Source: Udeniomyces pyricola
Taxonomy: Eukaryota > Basidiomycota > Tremellomycetes > Cystofilobasidiales > Mrakiaceae
Length of the DNA stretch: 64,000 nucleotides
Reading direction: 5' to 3'
Assembly (NCBI GenBank): GCA_039545295.1
Contig: BCIK01000021.1
Location: 124,001-188,000 of the forward strand
Shown here: positions 43,650 to 56,471 of the stretch, piece by piece
Numbering within the stretch: the first letter of the stretch is position 1
Layout of the letters: every line of letters starts with the position of its first letter
Made by a program: the position numbers and the translations under genes
Notes under the pieces: model-generated
Seen by the model: the letters and a program-made list of their open reading frames with translations, nothing else
Databases searched by the model: none
Told to the model about the DNA's origin: nothing

Positions 43650-44509
43650 CAGGAAGGGCTGGGGCCTCGTATCGAAGCATGAGTAGATGATTATATACTA
43701 CTAGTTGATAGATTGATCGATAGTAGTGAGATTTTTTATTCAATCGTCTTCTCTTTTTTTTCCTCTTCTTTCTCTTCTTCTTCTACTTTCTTTGCTTCCC
43801 CTTCGTCTTTGTGGGGATGGTTCTTGGGCCTGGATTTGAGGGTTGAGTTTAGTATTATCACACTTTCAGCTCTCCTTTTTGTCTCTGTCTTTTTCCTTCT
43901 TTTGGAGTCCCTCTAATTGGTGGTCATATTTTATTTATTTTCCGTAACCCTATCCTGTTTTCTGGCGAATATTGAACATATAGAACGAAGGAAACGACGC
44001 CCGAACTCCAAACACACAGAAATCATCGAGCTATCATCATATTCCTCGGACGTGTCAATCTCGACTATGAACCGGCTCACGGCAGCTTGATACGAACTCA
44101 ATCAGGATCAATCCGTAAGGAATCCTCATCAAGTATCTTCCTAGATCTATCATCTATGTCAACGACCAGTGAATTCCAATCGGAGTAATATTGCTAATCC
44201 AACCGCATACGAATCCTCGACTAGTCAGACGGACAACGTCTTCTAAGCTAGCGCGTGCTCTAATTGACCTCCCTCTCTCCTCCCAGAAAACGTATTACAC
44301 ACTGAACACCACATCCCTCCCCCCCTTCCCCCTTCTTCTCAAGACTCGTTTGAGAAACAGAACAAGTCACACAATTCAGCCTCCCTTGGAAATAGGTCCC
44401 AATCCGGCATCTATCTCGAGACGATCCCACTGAGTCCTCGGTCTTCGATAGCTAAATTCGCCAAAGACGAAAACCCCAGAGAGAGAAGGGAGGGAGATAT
44501 CAGTAAGTG
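43650..44509. other. Intergenic, convergent 3' ends
   Basis: Between ATG22 and the SulP transporter. T/C-rich part at 43740-43800. No gene seen. Confidence 0.4.
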
Positions 44510-47500
44510 TTACCAAGACACGGCAATGAGAAACGCGTCCCGTAAAAGAGCGAGAGAAAGAGAGCGAAGAAAATATTCCCACGCACTCATCAAAGCCGTT
44601 CCAACATCGTCCACAAAGCTATCCTCTCCCAAAAGAGCGACGAGGCCGGCTCGTCGGAAGAGATCTTTCTGGGTCGGATGGAGGTGGGTGAAGAAGATCG
44701 GGACGGATCGGGTGGCGTAGGACGCGGAGAGTTCGTAGAACTGTCGAAAGAGAGCAGAGGGAAAGAAGATGGGAGAAAGCAAGAATCAAGCAGGATAATG
44801 GGGGATTAGGTTTCGGAAAATATGGGAAGGGAAAGAGGAGGTTGAAAGGGGGAGAGAGAGAGAAAGAGAGAAAGTGCGGGAGAACCTGAACATACAATAG
44901 CAATAGCACTGGATGTATAGATCGGAATACCACCCGATACAAAAAGGTAACAGGAGAACAACAAGTGAATTCAGCTATTTTTCAACCGGTCAATGACCCT
45001 TAATGAAACTCACTTACGACGCATCGATCGTCTCTACATCACTCATATGAATGACGATCGCAATACACTCGTCCCTCTTGGGCGCCTCGGAAGGATGCGC
45101 CTTCTTTTCACCATACAACTCCAACCGCCTTAACCGTTCCTTCAGTTGACCGGTGTTAGCAAAGTTGAGAGATTCTCGGATACGAATGACGAGGACGCCG
45201 GGAAAGTCTTCTTCAGCATCTGGGTTGTCGTCAATCGGGACCCATTCGTCACCGCCTTTGATGTGGCCGAGGATTTTGATGCGGGTCAAGGTGGAACCTT
45301 TGACGACCATGATGAGACTGAAAGCGACGGAGACGATGAGACCAGTCTGTACAAAAGAGAAGGAAATAAGACGGGGGCCGAGAGGACATGAGTAGAAACA
45401 ATGATGAAAATGAACGGGCAGGTGAGTTTACGTATAGCCTGGAGCGTCAAGGACAAGGCAAGTCAAGAACGTACTTCGACGCCAACCAAGAGGGTAAGCA
45501 AGAACGTTCCACCCATCTGGAACAGATCTTTCCATGCTCCCACCGAGATGTAGAACTTGACATCGTGCGGAGCCTCCACGAGAATCCCAAAGACAACGAG
45601 GAGGACGATGGCACTCTATCGTCATCCGTAACCCATGAGCAAAGTCCGCCGAGCCAAGAGAAACATAGAGGAAAAAAGAACAGGTATGTATCAGGATGAG
45701 AACTCATATGTGTGGCATATCAGGATTGAGTGCAACTGAAGAAAGTGGCCAAACGAACCAAGACGCATTTCGGTAGGAAGTACAAGCTCGGCAAGAGGAA
45801 TTGGATTGTGAAGAGGATGCAGACCGCCGTGACGAGCGAGGACATTTGCGTTCGGGCACCCACGTCACCGTTCAACCTTACACAAACAAAACAAAGAACA
45901 TTGAACAGCGAGAGAATCAAAGTCAGTCTTGAGAAGGGGAGATCTTCGACCTTGCCAAGGGATAACTCGTGCAAAACTTACCTTGACCGGGTAAGAGAAC
46001 CGAAAGCGGGGACGAGCCCAGGAAAGCACGAGCCGAAGATGTTGGCGGCACCTGGGAGGATCGATCCACATGGACCTAGTATCAGTCATATACGCTATAT
46101 ATATATAACCACTACTATACCTCGCGACTACGTAGCTTACCAAGGGCGACGAGCTCGCGATTAGGCGAGATGTTGTAAGCGTATTTGCCAGCGTTCTCTT
46201 TGGCTGCTACGATAGAATCGACGAAGCCAATGATGGCAATGACAGCAGAAGTTGACAACTGAACAAGAAAAGCAAAACAGGAATCCACAAGGGTATCAGT
46301 TACGGGTTTGACCCACTCGAACATAATCACGAACGGGGGAGCAGTGACGACGTACAGTATCGTTAAAGTACTTCAGCGTGCCTCGACGAATAGGGAATCC
46401 AATCGAGCCATCCAAACCGCCAACCGTTCCAAGGACTTGCAGTCCTTGATGGTTCCAACCAAACTTGCCAGCCAGCGCTGTGGTAGCCAGGACGCCAACA
46501 AAGATCTCAGGCACGAACGAAAGCCACTTGTAGCCCTTCTTGCCTTTGAGGGATCGCTTCGTGGTACGAGCGGCGATGAGGAAGAGCAGGGTACCGAAAG
46601 AGACCTAGCCCAAACATATCGAGGACAAGCACAATTGTGAGTATCAAATTGTTCTGTATGAACTTTCTGAACAAGAAGGGGAAATCGTTTACCATCGCGG
46701 TCAGCTTGTGGGTATGGTTGAGATGAGCGACAAGAAATTCAAACTTGGCAAGGGTCGTCGCCGGCGGATGTGCCACTTGATGCAAGTAGTCGGAGATACC
46801 AATCATCCCAATAAGCTGGAAAATGTGAGTAGGGACAGAAGGGAGTGTGAGTGGCAGTCATCATTAACAGAGTAGAAGTAATCTGGGCCATACGAACCTG
46901 CTCGACGCAAATGACTATGGTATAGACCGGATCAGCGTAGAAATCAAGTCATTATGAGAAGCTTTAGATCCAATAGGGTTTAGTCGAGATACGACTTACC
47001 GACTCCCACGGCGGTGACTGATCAAGAAACGCCAAGGATGTCACTGGTCAGCTCAGTATGCTTTCGCGTTAGCCTTTTACAGACGCAGAATTTGAGCACG
47101 CACTAAATCCTCGGAGCAAAGCTCGACTTAACACAACATCTAGGAACCCAAGCCGAAAGAGACCCAAGGCGAATGTGATGATACCGACTTGAAGACCCAT
47201 GCCAGTCGCGACATCAACGCCGATGCGAAGCTTCTTTTCGGGTGAGAGCGGGCGATGCGGATCAGAGTTGAGGTCGTTGATGATGTCGGTGATGGTATTG
47301 CCGACGCTGGATTCGGAGAAGATGATCGTGATATAAAGGGGTTTAATGGTGAGACAACACAATCTATCTGTTAATGGGAAGAGTGATCAGAGTACTTGCA
47401 GAAGTGATAGTGCCGCCTCCGGGCCAATGGACAATTGTCTACAATATCAAGCAATAGATAGAATATGAATTAGCGCATGAAGCCTTAGAACAAGCTTCTT

Positions 47501-48449
47501 TCCTGCTCAGCTGACCCTGCTCACCGACATGTTCCTAGAAGCGCATACACGAGCGCTGGGACGGCGGCGCAGTAGAGGCCCGAAACAGGTGCAAGCTTCC
47601 CCAGCTGGGACGCATACGAGATGCCTTGAGGAATGAGGAGACATGCAAGCTGGCATCAAAAACGAAGCATGAGCTTCAGTTCGGGCCGATGAAACTATTG
47701 ATATTGATGAGGGGTTTGAACCGACGAGACCAAATAGACTCTAGACATGATGGCAGGACGAACCGTCACGCCCGCAACGACGTCGCCCGCAAACAAGTCC
47801 AGGTTGTACTTTGGTAACCAAGCGAGGACCGGGATACTGAGCAAGAACCATATTGACACTGGAGATGAGTTCAAGTCTCAAAGGTGCCATCCGAGATTTG
47901 AGGCGAACTATCTTCCGGTTGATTGCCCGCGGCTAAGACGCCCAACTGCCGTACGTCAGACAGTAAGCCAATCCCATGGTGTCCAACTCACTAGTACTTG
48001 CTTCTCGTCTTCATGACGCCCAGCGTGCTTCTTCTCCTCGGGTTTCCGGCTCGATCGCTCGGCAAGTTTTCATCGCCAATGTTCTTGTCAGCTTGGCCGG
48101 ACTCGTGGTCAGTCAGTCCCACTAAGGGACCGAGACGTTCATCCGACCTGTCCTCCGAGAAGACGTTGCCGACCTCGCCGGCGTCCCCCTCGCGAGAGTA
48201 AACATCCTCGATGTCGCCACGTTCGGCATGTCGTGAGCGGACAGACGACTTGGAGCGGGAGCGGGCTTCGGCCGTCAGAAGGGGCGCACGCTCGGGATGA
48301 GAATGAGAGTGGGAAGAGGACGAAGAGGGCGAGGGGGAAGGGGAAGAAGAGGCACTTGATTGATGAGGGGCTAGCCGATGAAGCGTTGGGTTGGAGTGAT
48401 TGGGTGTGCTGGCGAAGGAAGAGTAGACTGGGTATTTGGGTGGTGGCAT
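44510..48449 (-). CDS. SulP/SLC26 family anion transporter with STAS domain
   Basis: More than ten exons. Start ATG at 48449 opens a long hydrophilic N-terminus rich in Ser, Pro and acidic residues, with ERAPLLTAEARSRSKSSVRS. The membrane part follows: IPVLAWLPKYNLDLFAGDVV and GVT near 47780-47850, LACLLIPQGISYASQLGKLA and PVSGLYCAAVPALVYALLGT (about 47520-47645), QLSIGPEAALSLLQ (about 47400-47440), and TFALGLFRLGFLDVVLSRAL (about 47110-47170). IPQG-x-SYA and SIGPEA are SulP signatures. Later exons hold more hydrophobic helices. The cytosolic STAS domain is read as FPGVLVIRIRESLNFANTGQ, CIAIVIHMSDVETIDAS (about 45014-45110), then VPIFFTHLHPTQKDLFRRAG, ending with a stop at 44510. SulP proteins carry sulfate or related anions across the plasma or vacuolar membrane; the substrate is not shown here. 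Confidence 0.88.
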
Positions 48450-49184
48450 GGTGAGCGAGTGGATGGTCGTGGTGGGTCAAGTTGAGTGTTGGGTATGAAG
48501 CTAGCGAAGACCAGCTAGCAGTAGGGATGAGGTTGGATGAGGGCTGACGCCGTTTGCTGAATGACAGGTACGTCGTTGACGCGTGATCGGTTGGGATTGA
48601 TAGGCTGCAGTTCCGTCGGAGGAGAGCGAAGTTGGCATATATATGCATGCGCTCGTGAATCTCATGATTAGGCAGGAGGCTCATGCATCATCCATCATCG
48701 ACATATTGTATATATGCAGGCAGGTAGCGTTATAGGCGCATTGTCCACGCCTTGTGTCAAACGGATATGGACAGTTGGTGACATAGATGTTGGTGGGCTG
48801 AAAGCTATAGATACTCAAAGATCGTGTCACCACCCGGCCTGATTAACTGTACGTACTATATAATACGCGTGTCGCACAAGTTATCAGTCGCGCCTTTCGA
48901 CACGCGCGCGCCCCCTTCCGTTCAACACATCCACCATCCACCTTCCACCTTTCCGACAACCCAGCACCTCCGGCCACACTCCCCGGACATGCTGCAGCTA
49001 GACCGGTCCTAACCTATCCAAGTCACCTGTGCTTCCCAACCACCCTCTTTATCCGGACGCGTCTTCGGCTCCGTGCTCAAGAGCCAGCGACCTACCAGCA
49101 TACCCTTCCTTCGACTTTCCTCCCTGACTGCTGGCTGGTCATTGTCCCTTTCTTTCGACATACGCGTCCCCAGCTCATCACATC
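48450..49184. promoter_or_regulatory. Intergenic region, SulP / RING-protein divergent promoters
   Basis: Separates divergent start codons. It contains an AT-rich patch at 48695-48720 and a C-rich pyrimidine stretch just before 49185. A minus-strand open frame across 48460-48680 shows no domain. Confidence 0.4.
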
Positions 49185-51624
49185 ATGCTAGAGTGTAGCA
49201 TCTGTCGAGATGAACTCTTTCGGTCTGACGCCCCCTTGACCGACCTCCCGTCCACGTCCTCCTCCTTCAAACGATCCGGCCTTAAAGCTGTCGTCGACCG
49301 TATCTGCTCCACTCCCTGTGGTCACGTCTACCACCAAGGGTGCCTCGACACCTGGTTCAACCAGTCTAGGAGCCGAGGAGGGTTCACCTGTCCTACCTGT
49401 CGAGGCTCATGTCATCCAAGTACTATTGTCGCTCTTCATTTCGATGGCGACCATACGCCGACTGCGACGGAGACTCCAGCTCAGCAACTTGCTCGACGAG
49501 CGAAGCGACTCGCGATGGAGGCGGGTGACGTCGGTCAAGGATCGTCTGGAGAGGAACTTGAAGGATTTGTGCTCAAGGCTGAGGGGGTCATGGATGAAAA
49601 CCTCAGAGGCAAGTCAAGGGACGAGTGGGCTGAGCTTGGGCAAGATGAAGAGCTTAGAGTACGTTTCCCCCGAAAGAAATGATCCAATCTATGCTACATC
49701 CCCTTTCCCTTTAGTATGGTCGGATCTCATGTGTACACTTTCTGACCTTCCTCTCTATCTTACCCACTTTTATAGTCAACCTTGGTTCTTCTTGACGATT
49801 CCCTTTCGGCTCTTCGAGCTCAAATCCAACCGACCCACCTCCTCGCTGAACTTCAAAAGAAACACGTCGACCAGACGCGCCGGCTGAAAGAACAGCAAGT
49901 CACCATATCCCTTCACGCCGCTCAACTCGACAAAGTCATCTCGTCCACCCGTCAAAAAGCCCTCGACAAGGTTGCCCACAAGAAAAAAGAGTGGGAACGG
50001 GAGATGATCGTCAAGGAGAAAGGGTGGAGGGTAGAAGAGAAGAGGTTGCACGTCGAGCAGCAGGTGATGGAGACGAGGATGAAGAGGCAAGAGGAAGAGG
50101 TCAAGGCGTTGAAGCAGGAGGTAGAGGAGGAGAAGGAACGGGTTGAGATTAAGCTTCGAGCGTTGGAAAGTCAGCAGATGCAGGTACGTCTTTGGTATCG
50201 CTATTTGCGTCCATGCGTGTTTGGTGCTATCCGTCCGTCGTATACTTACATAGCAACTTGGGGGAGAGATGTTTCCCCTCCTTTGGTCTTTGTGCTCAGA
50301 TTGCTAAGCTCACCAAGAAACTTCAACTCTCCCGGGACGAAGTCGCCGATCTACGTGCGGACAACAATGCTTACGTCCTCCGTGAAGCGAGATTGACCTC
50401 TCATACGCCTTCCCATTCACATGTCTCTCGCGTGCGGCGTTCGCAGCATCGAGGGCACAAACGACTGTCGTCGGAGATGATGGCCTCTTCGGACGCAGAG
50501 TTTGATCAGTCGTTGGGATATGATGATGCAGGGCTCGGGGGCGAGACGGAAGAAGACGAAGAAGACGATTCTAGAGGTAAGGAGGAGGCGTTGGAAGTTG
50601 GGGATTTTCCCTTTGAGTTCACTTATCAACCTTTGACCACGGTAAGTTTACTTGACCACATGCCTTATCTTTGTCTTCTTGTTCTTATGTCTCTGCGATG
50701 AGCCTTTCTGGAGACGTTTGATGCGATACGATCTGCACGCCCATCATCCGACTGACGATGCATTTTCCTTTCTTTCTTCGTCTTTTCATCATCATCTGTC
50801 GAACCGCAAACAACACTTTCTCTTCCTCTTTTTTTTTTTTTTTTTTACCTTGTCCATCTCATTTGTGCTTCTCTTGGACTCTCCAGAAAAAAACGTATAA
50901 AGGCTCGACGTCGATTCTTTCTTCAGATTCGAAACCCAGCGGTTTCCTCCCGGCGGCACTCAAGCGTCCCAGACCTCCTCCTCCGACGTATCCCCCCCAA
51001 CCCACCACCACTACCAAATCTGTACCGCACACATCCACCTCCACCTCCGCCTCTACGACCATCCCCGCTGGTCCGACCGGATCTCGATCGACCTTCTATT
51101 CCTCACATAACGACCCATCATCGACATCCTCATTTCTAACCAAACTCCATCCATCTTCTTCTTCTTCTTCGTCATCATCTGTCATGATGGTTTCCCCACC
51201 TCTACCACCTCCTAACCTCTCATCGGCACCTTCACCTTTCGTCAATGGCGACAATACCAAACGTATCAAACGATCTCATCCCCTCACCACCTCCACCGCC
51301 AGCACCACCACCTCGTCTACCGCCTCCAAACCCGGCTCAAACCTATCTACCACCGCTTCCTACACCGTTCGTCCCGCTGTTGATGATCGACCCTCTCATT
51401 CGACGACGTTGAGCACAGGCCCGATGGCCAAACAGCCGATGCCTCGTTTGGCAGAGGAGAAAACAAAGGGAATTCGATCCCTGATATTACCTGGGAGTGG
51501 TGGGGGTGGAGGAACACTGCCGTACTTACTCGCGATGGGCCCGAGTGTGAGACGGAAAGCACCGGGTGCAGGAGTCGGACTTGGGTTACAAGGAGGAGGT
51601 GCCGGAGGGAGGAAGAAGATGTGA
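49185..51624 (+). CDS. RING-finger coiled-coil protein, TRAIP-like
   Basis: Five exons or so. The protein starts with a RING finger: C4-S-I-C7, then CSTPCGHVYHQGCLDTWF and FTCPTCRG, i.e. Cx2C ... CxHx2-3H..C ... Cx2C with an extended first loop of about 35 residues. After about 70 residues comes a long coiled coil: LLDDSLSALRAQIQPTHLLA, LQKKHVDQTRRLKEQQ, KKKEWEREMIVKEKGWRVEE, VKALKQEVEEEKERVEIKLR and IAKLTKKLQLSRDEVADLRA. The C-terminal half is acidic, then Ser/Thr/Pro-rich and disordered, ending GGRKKM. RING plus immediate coiled coil at the N-terminus is the layout of TRAIP (E3 ligase acting on the CMG helicase). RING proteins of this layout are E3 ubiquitin ligases; the TRAIP identity is an inference. 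Stop at 51624. Confidence 0.75.
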
Positions 51625-52562
51625 TGTGTTTTCAGAAGATATTGAAAGAAAGAAAGAGAAACTTGGAAGAGGGTTGGGCTGAGCTGTCTTTCTCCCCTTT
51701 TTTTTTTCCTCCCCTTTCTTTTTTTTCCTTTCTTTCTTTTTTTTTGCGAGAGAGGGAAAGAAAAGCCGAGGGAGAACTAGGAACGTTGTCATGAGTATCT
51801 TCTATATGTGTATCACTCGGATATCCCGAACTAGACGGATAGATAGAGGAATAGATGGATGAATCGATGGATTTCTAAATAAAAAAAAATGAAAAAAGGG
51901 GGGGAGGAAAGGGGAGAGGGAAAGCGGGGGGGGAGGAGGTCGAGATGCACCATCACCATCATTATCTCCTCGCAGAGGAAGGATCTTCGGACGAGTTGGA
52001 AAAAGGAAAAGAACGAAAACGAAAATGAGAAAAGAGAGAGAGAGAGAGAGAGAGAGAAGCCAGAGGCAAAGGGGGGGGGGGGGAAGGGGCAAAGGGTAAT
52101 GATTATAATGACGATAATGCTGATGATGATGGGTAGTAAATGGTAGTGGAAGAGCAGCAAAGAGTAGATTTGGCGAAGGAAGAAGGATAAGAGGGTAAAG
52201 CGAAAAGGGGGAAGGGGGAAGGGGGGGGGGTTGCGATTGCGGTGGGTGTTGACTTAATAGGCTTGAAGAAGGGGTTTGTTAGGAAGGAGGAAAGGGAAAG
52301 GGGAGAAGAAAAGGAGGTGTTGCATTGTAGGATGAAAGGGGAAAAAAGAAGGAGAAGATATTCTATACCGATCAGAAAAAGGTGAGAGAGAAATGAAGGA
52401 ACTCCAACAGATATGAAAGGATGAAGGAAGGAAGAAAGAAGAAGGGGAAAACGTAAATGAACGTCCATCCCCGTCTACCTTCCCCTCCTCATCCTCCTTG
52501 TTTTTTTTTTGTTTTTTTTTGGCTTCCCGACCCCCTTCTTTCCTCATCTATCGTCCCCAATC
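51625..52562. other. Intergenic, purine/G-run rich
   Basis: Convergent 3' ends of the RING gene and the NAPE-PLD-like gene. Nearly all of it is simple sequence: T-runs near 51690-51745, a GA repeat at 52034-52056, and G-runs at about 52069-52082 and 52219-52230. Open frames here are composition artefacts. Confidence 0.5.
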
Positions 52563-53781
52563 TCAAAACACATGCGTCAACCCGACAGGGGAAACCCTCA
52601 TGAGGTCTTCTTCGGCCTCAAGGCCCATGGCTTGTTTAGCGACGAGAACGTCTTGGGGTGGTAACGTCGGAGGTTCGTCAGACATGATCCACTGTCGGTT
52701 TTTTTTGATGTTTTTTTTTTTGGAAGGGGGGGAGGGGGNGGGGGAGAAGAAAAGAAAGAGATTGAGATCGAGGAAGAGTGAGCAACAGGCCAACGACCGA
52801 AACGAAGCCCAAAACACATCCCCGCTCAGATGCCAAGGAGGGTAGAGACAGGAACGGATGGAAAAAGGGAGAAGAGGAGGGGGAGGAGAGAGAGAGAGAG
52901 AGGAGGACGAACCGTTCCCCAATGGACACCGAACGAGTACTTTGCGCCGACTTGACGGGCGATATGGATTGCGCCCTGAGGATCGGTATGATGCAGGTGA
53001 AGATGCCATCGAGGACCGTACGATCCAATGGGCTGAAGAAAAAAGAAAAGAAAAAAAGGGTGAAGAACCACAAGAGATGGAGACAAGATGAAAAGGGAAG
53101 AAGATTGTGTAAGTTGGGGAAAGGGGGGGGGGGGGATTGAGTTGGATTTAGAAGAGAGGAACTTCTTTTTTTTGGCGGGGAGGGGAACGATATGGGAATG
53201 ATGGAAAGGAATGACGAACGATGGCGGCTAGAGAAACAGGACCGAGGACTTGACCGATCGCTTCGAACAAGGGCGCAGAGTAGCCTTTGGAGAGGGAGAA
53301 AGATAGAGGGAAAGTCGGGAAGGGGGAAAAGGGGCGAGGTGAAAGAGAAGGGGAAAGACGAAAGTGAATAATCTGCTCCATCCTAGAATTGCGCTCAAGT
53401 TTTCCGTTCTTGTTCCTCCCCCTTCCCCCCTCCCAAACAAAGCATCACTCTCAAACTCACCCGTATCACCCGCATGAAAGAAACTCAACCCCTTCTCCTT
53501 CTCTTTCTTCTCCTCCCCTCCCAGCGCTCCTTCGCGAGAAGACGCCTTGGGGTCCACGATCTCTTGGACGTGGAAGCCGGCCCAGAGAGAGGTATTGGTG
53601 TCGAGACCAATGCGACCGGACCAGTGCATGGCAGGAGTGGCGGTGACGCGGTATTGGGTTTGGTCAGTTGGGGAAGTGAACAAGGTCGATTGCCACCAGC
53701 TTTGGGTAGAAAAACGATGAAAGATTGGAAGAGGAAGGAAAGAAAGAACGGGTCAGCCATCTTGATTCTTATTATTGGAAG

Positions 53782-53832
<51 letters not shown>

Positions 53833-55839
53833 AAACAAAAAAAAAAAAAAAAAAAAAAAAAAGGCAGCCAACATCGAAAAATGACTGACTCAAGTTCGAT
53901 GACGTTCTTGACGCCTTGGTGTTCGAACCAAGGTTTGACGCCCAACGGCACGAACCACGTCACGGAATCTGCGAGTTCATGAACGGCCGCAATGTCGAGG
54001 TGATCGAAATGGCTGACAATTTTATATATATATCAAAAACCCAGAATTGAACCAAATACATGTCGAGGGAATGGGATAGGAAAGGATATCAGTTTACAGC
54101 CGTCCGGGGATGGATTTGGGCTCGATCTCGGATTGAGAGACGGTATCAAAAGGGACGAGCGGAAGGAAAGGGCAGAGAGAAAGAGAGAGAGAGAAAGGGG
54201 GAAGGGACGAACTTGTGTGAGACGAGGATCATGTCAATCTTTGGGAGGTCTTTGAGTTCACATGGAGGAGGACGCAACCGCTGGGGTCCCTTGAAGACGT
54301 CGTCCAAAGTTCGGTCGCTGAAAACCAAAGACGAGTTTTGTATCGATCACAATTCACACACGTACGAAGGGAAACATAGGAGTTAAGAATCATTGTTGCA
54401 TCGTCTTTTTTATTATTGTTTTGATTCAAAGGGATGATGAGAGATGGAGTCTAAATGGAAAGAAGCGTGATTAAGGAACAGACGAACGTACGAAAAGATG
54501 GGGTCCGTCAAGATGTTCAAGCTGTTCATTTGAACGAACGAGGTCGATTGACCAATCTGCAGAGGCAAAATCCATCCACGCCAGCGGTAATTGGTTGAGC
54601 CATCGGTGATTCCACAAGGACAACACAAGGATGGAGGGAGAGAGGAAAGGAGGGGTAGGACAGGAGGTAGAGCAGAGTTGACGATATGAATGCCAAAAAA
54701 ACCCATCAGGAACCGATCATCAAACATCCCTTCTTCCTTCCCTCGACCTCGGTTCTTCCCCAAACCACGAACCAATACCAACACATCGTACGAACCCAAG
54801 TCCAATTCAACCTTTTCTTCTTCTCCTTTCCTTTCTCGTCCTTTTCCTTGTCCTCTCCTTCCCTTCGAAGGACTTTCCAATTCGGCTCGTGAACGACGTC
54901 GAGTTCCTCCGGGATCGGGATCATGGGGTAAGGGAATTGGAAGAACACTTCGAGAGGGGTGTAGATGAGTTTCCAAAAGAGCCATTCGTGCAGGCCTTGT
55001 TCGCGCCAAGGTGGGAACGGGTTGACTATATAAAAAAGAGAAATAAAAGGGGTAATGGAAGGGGGGGAAAGGGGGGAAACGGTCGGATGATTGGGTGTGA
55101 GATTGGAATCAATGACAAAAGCAGTACACCCAAAAAAAGAAGCAAAGGTGGTGAAAGTCCAAGAAGAAGGGGGGGGGGAGGGAGGCAGGGAAAATAGAAT
55201 CAGTCATGATGATCTATAATACCCTTTGTTTCCAACTTTCTCGTCTGCTTCTTCCATGTCTATTTCTCTTGTTTTTTTTTTTGCTTGGTTTTTTGTGTGC
55301 GTGTGCGTGTGTCTTTCTTCTTCTTCTTTGAAACGGAGAGAAATGACAAGAAAGATAGAAGGAGAAACAAACATACCATATCTTCCTGCGATCTTCAAAC
55401 TAGCATATCTTTCCCTTACCAGCTGCTTCTCCTCTTCTCCTAGTTCCAGCCCTTGATGGACGAGCGAGGGCGTGACTCCCCCTTTAGACACCGACGACGA
55501 CGATGACGAAGGAGGAAAGTTGAAGCCATTCTCGCGTTCGGCGCGTTTCCGTTCATATTCGAGTGTCCGGGATCGCATATGAAGTCGGCGGGACGTGTCG
55601 GTGTACTGTTGGATCCCGAAAGCGAGAGGGGTGGGGGGGGGGGGGGGGGGAGAGAAAACGACGCGAGAGGAAGGAGAGTGAGGATTTGGGAGGGTCAGTC
55701 AGTCAAGGAAGAAAGGGAAGCGTGCAAGGTGGGATTCGTGGGGTTGACGATGACGATATGTGTTTGGCTTTGATCAGGGCAAAGGAGGGGAAAAAAAGGG
55801 GAAACGCGAAAGGCATGGGTGGAGGAGTATTGGGCAAGA

Positions 55840-55888
<49 letters not shown>

Positions 55889-56132
55889 TGGTCGAACGAG
55901 GTAGTAAGTCAACCAGCCTCCCGTGTAGATGACGGGGAGGGCGAGGAGCGTTTTGCCGACATCTTAGGGGAAGGAGAAGGGGAGGGGGGGGGGGGGGGGG
56001 GGGGGGGGGAATGAGAGGATGGAAGAAAGGGCATCATCCATCATGGGAGTGTCAGTTTGGAAGACGACTGTATGCATTGAGGGCAGGCACGTCGAGCGTC
56101 AACGACGTACGGAGACCGAACAGAGGGGGCAT
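52563..56132 (-). CDS. NAPE-PLD-like metallo-beta-lactamase-fold phospholipase
   Basis: About ten exons. Proposed start ATG at 56132: MPPLFGL joins HVGKTLLALPVIYTGG-WLTYYLV, one membrane segment, across an intron. Then YTDTSRRLHMRSRTLEYERK, NPFPPWREQGLHEWLFWKLI, WLGQSTSFV-type strand (read IGQSTSFVQMNSLNILTDPI, with FS), GPQRLRPPPCELKDLPKID, and the metal motif SHNHFDHLD (HxHxDH) joined across the intron near 54005-54208. Next WFVPLGVKPWFEHQGVKNVI, ELDWWQSTL, VTATPAMHWSGRIGLDTNTS, LSFFHAGDTGEF, FEAIGQVLGP, PIGSYGPRW and GVHWGT. Every block matches NAPE-PLD (ISHNHYDHLD, IELDWW, FFAGDTGY, IPIGAYEPRW, IHWGTF). The family cleaves N-acyl-phosphatidylethanolamine to N-acylethanolamine and phosphatidate at membranes. 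Stop at 52563. Introns carry long G-runs (C on the sense strand) and an ~80-base A-run (T on the sense strand). Confidence 0.88.
53781..53862. repeat. Near-perfect ~80-base poly-A tract
   Basis: About 80 A interrupted only by two C (ACAAACAAA) near 53832-53836. It lies in an intron of the NAPE-PLD-like gene and is T on the sense strand. Its length is likely unreliable in the assembly. Confidence 0.85.
55847..55881. repeat. (GA)n microsatellite
   Basis: About 17 GA units in an intron of the NAPE-PLD-like gene. A similar GA tract lies at 52034-52056 and a TC tract at 63281-63306. Confidence 0.85.
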
Positions 56133-56471
56133 ATATTCGCGATCGAGTGGGCGAGGATGGACGAGCCGAGTGGACCAGGGTTGTTGGATGGACTGCCTAT
56201 GGACTGTATGGACTTGTATGGACTTGTATGCTGCTGTATGCAAGAGCTGAACTACTTGGTACTTGATACTTGTCGCTCTACTCGGCGGTGGAGTTGACGC
56301 GTCGAGCTAAATCATGACGGGCGCGGTGATGATGATCGATGATCCAAGGCCTTCTCCGAGGAAATTCGGTTCGGCCAACTTGCACACTATATTCTTGACA
56401 TATCATCCCGTCTCCCTTCCACCCTTCCGCCCATCCTCATTCCCCTTCCCCTTCCCCCCTCTCAGCTCACC
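56133..56471. promoter_or_regulatory. Divergent promoter region, NAPE-PLD-like / EFG1
   Basis: 339 bases between divergent start codons. Includes a short direct repeat of TATGGACT near 56200-56225 and a C/T-rich leader (56400-56465) immediately before EFG1. Confidence 0.45.

Noticed and set aside
53910..53945. TTCGAACC resembling a tRNA B-box
   Set aside because: It lies in the coding exon for WFEHQG of the NAPE-PLD-like gene, and no A-box or cloverleaf surrounds it. Similar hits at 13790 and 3378 are also in exons.
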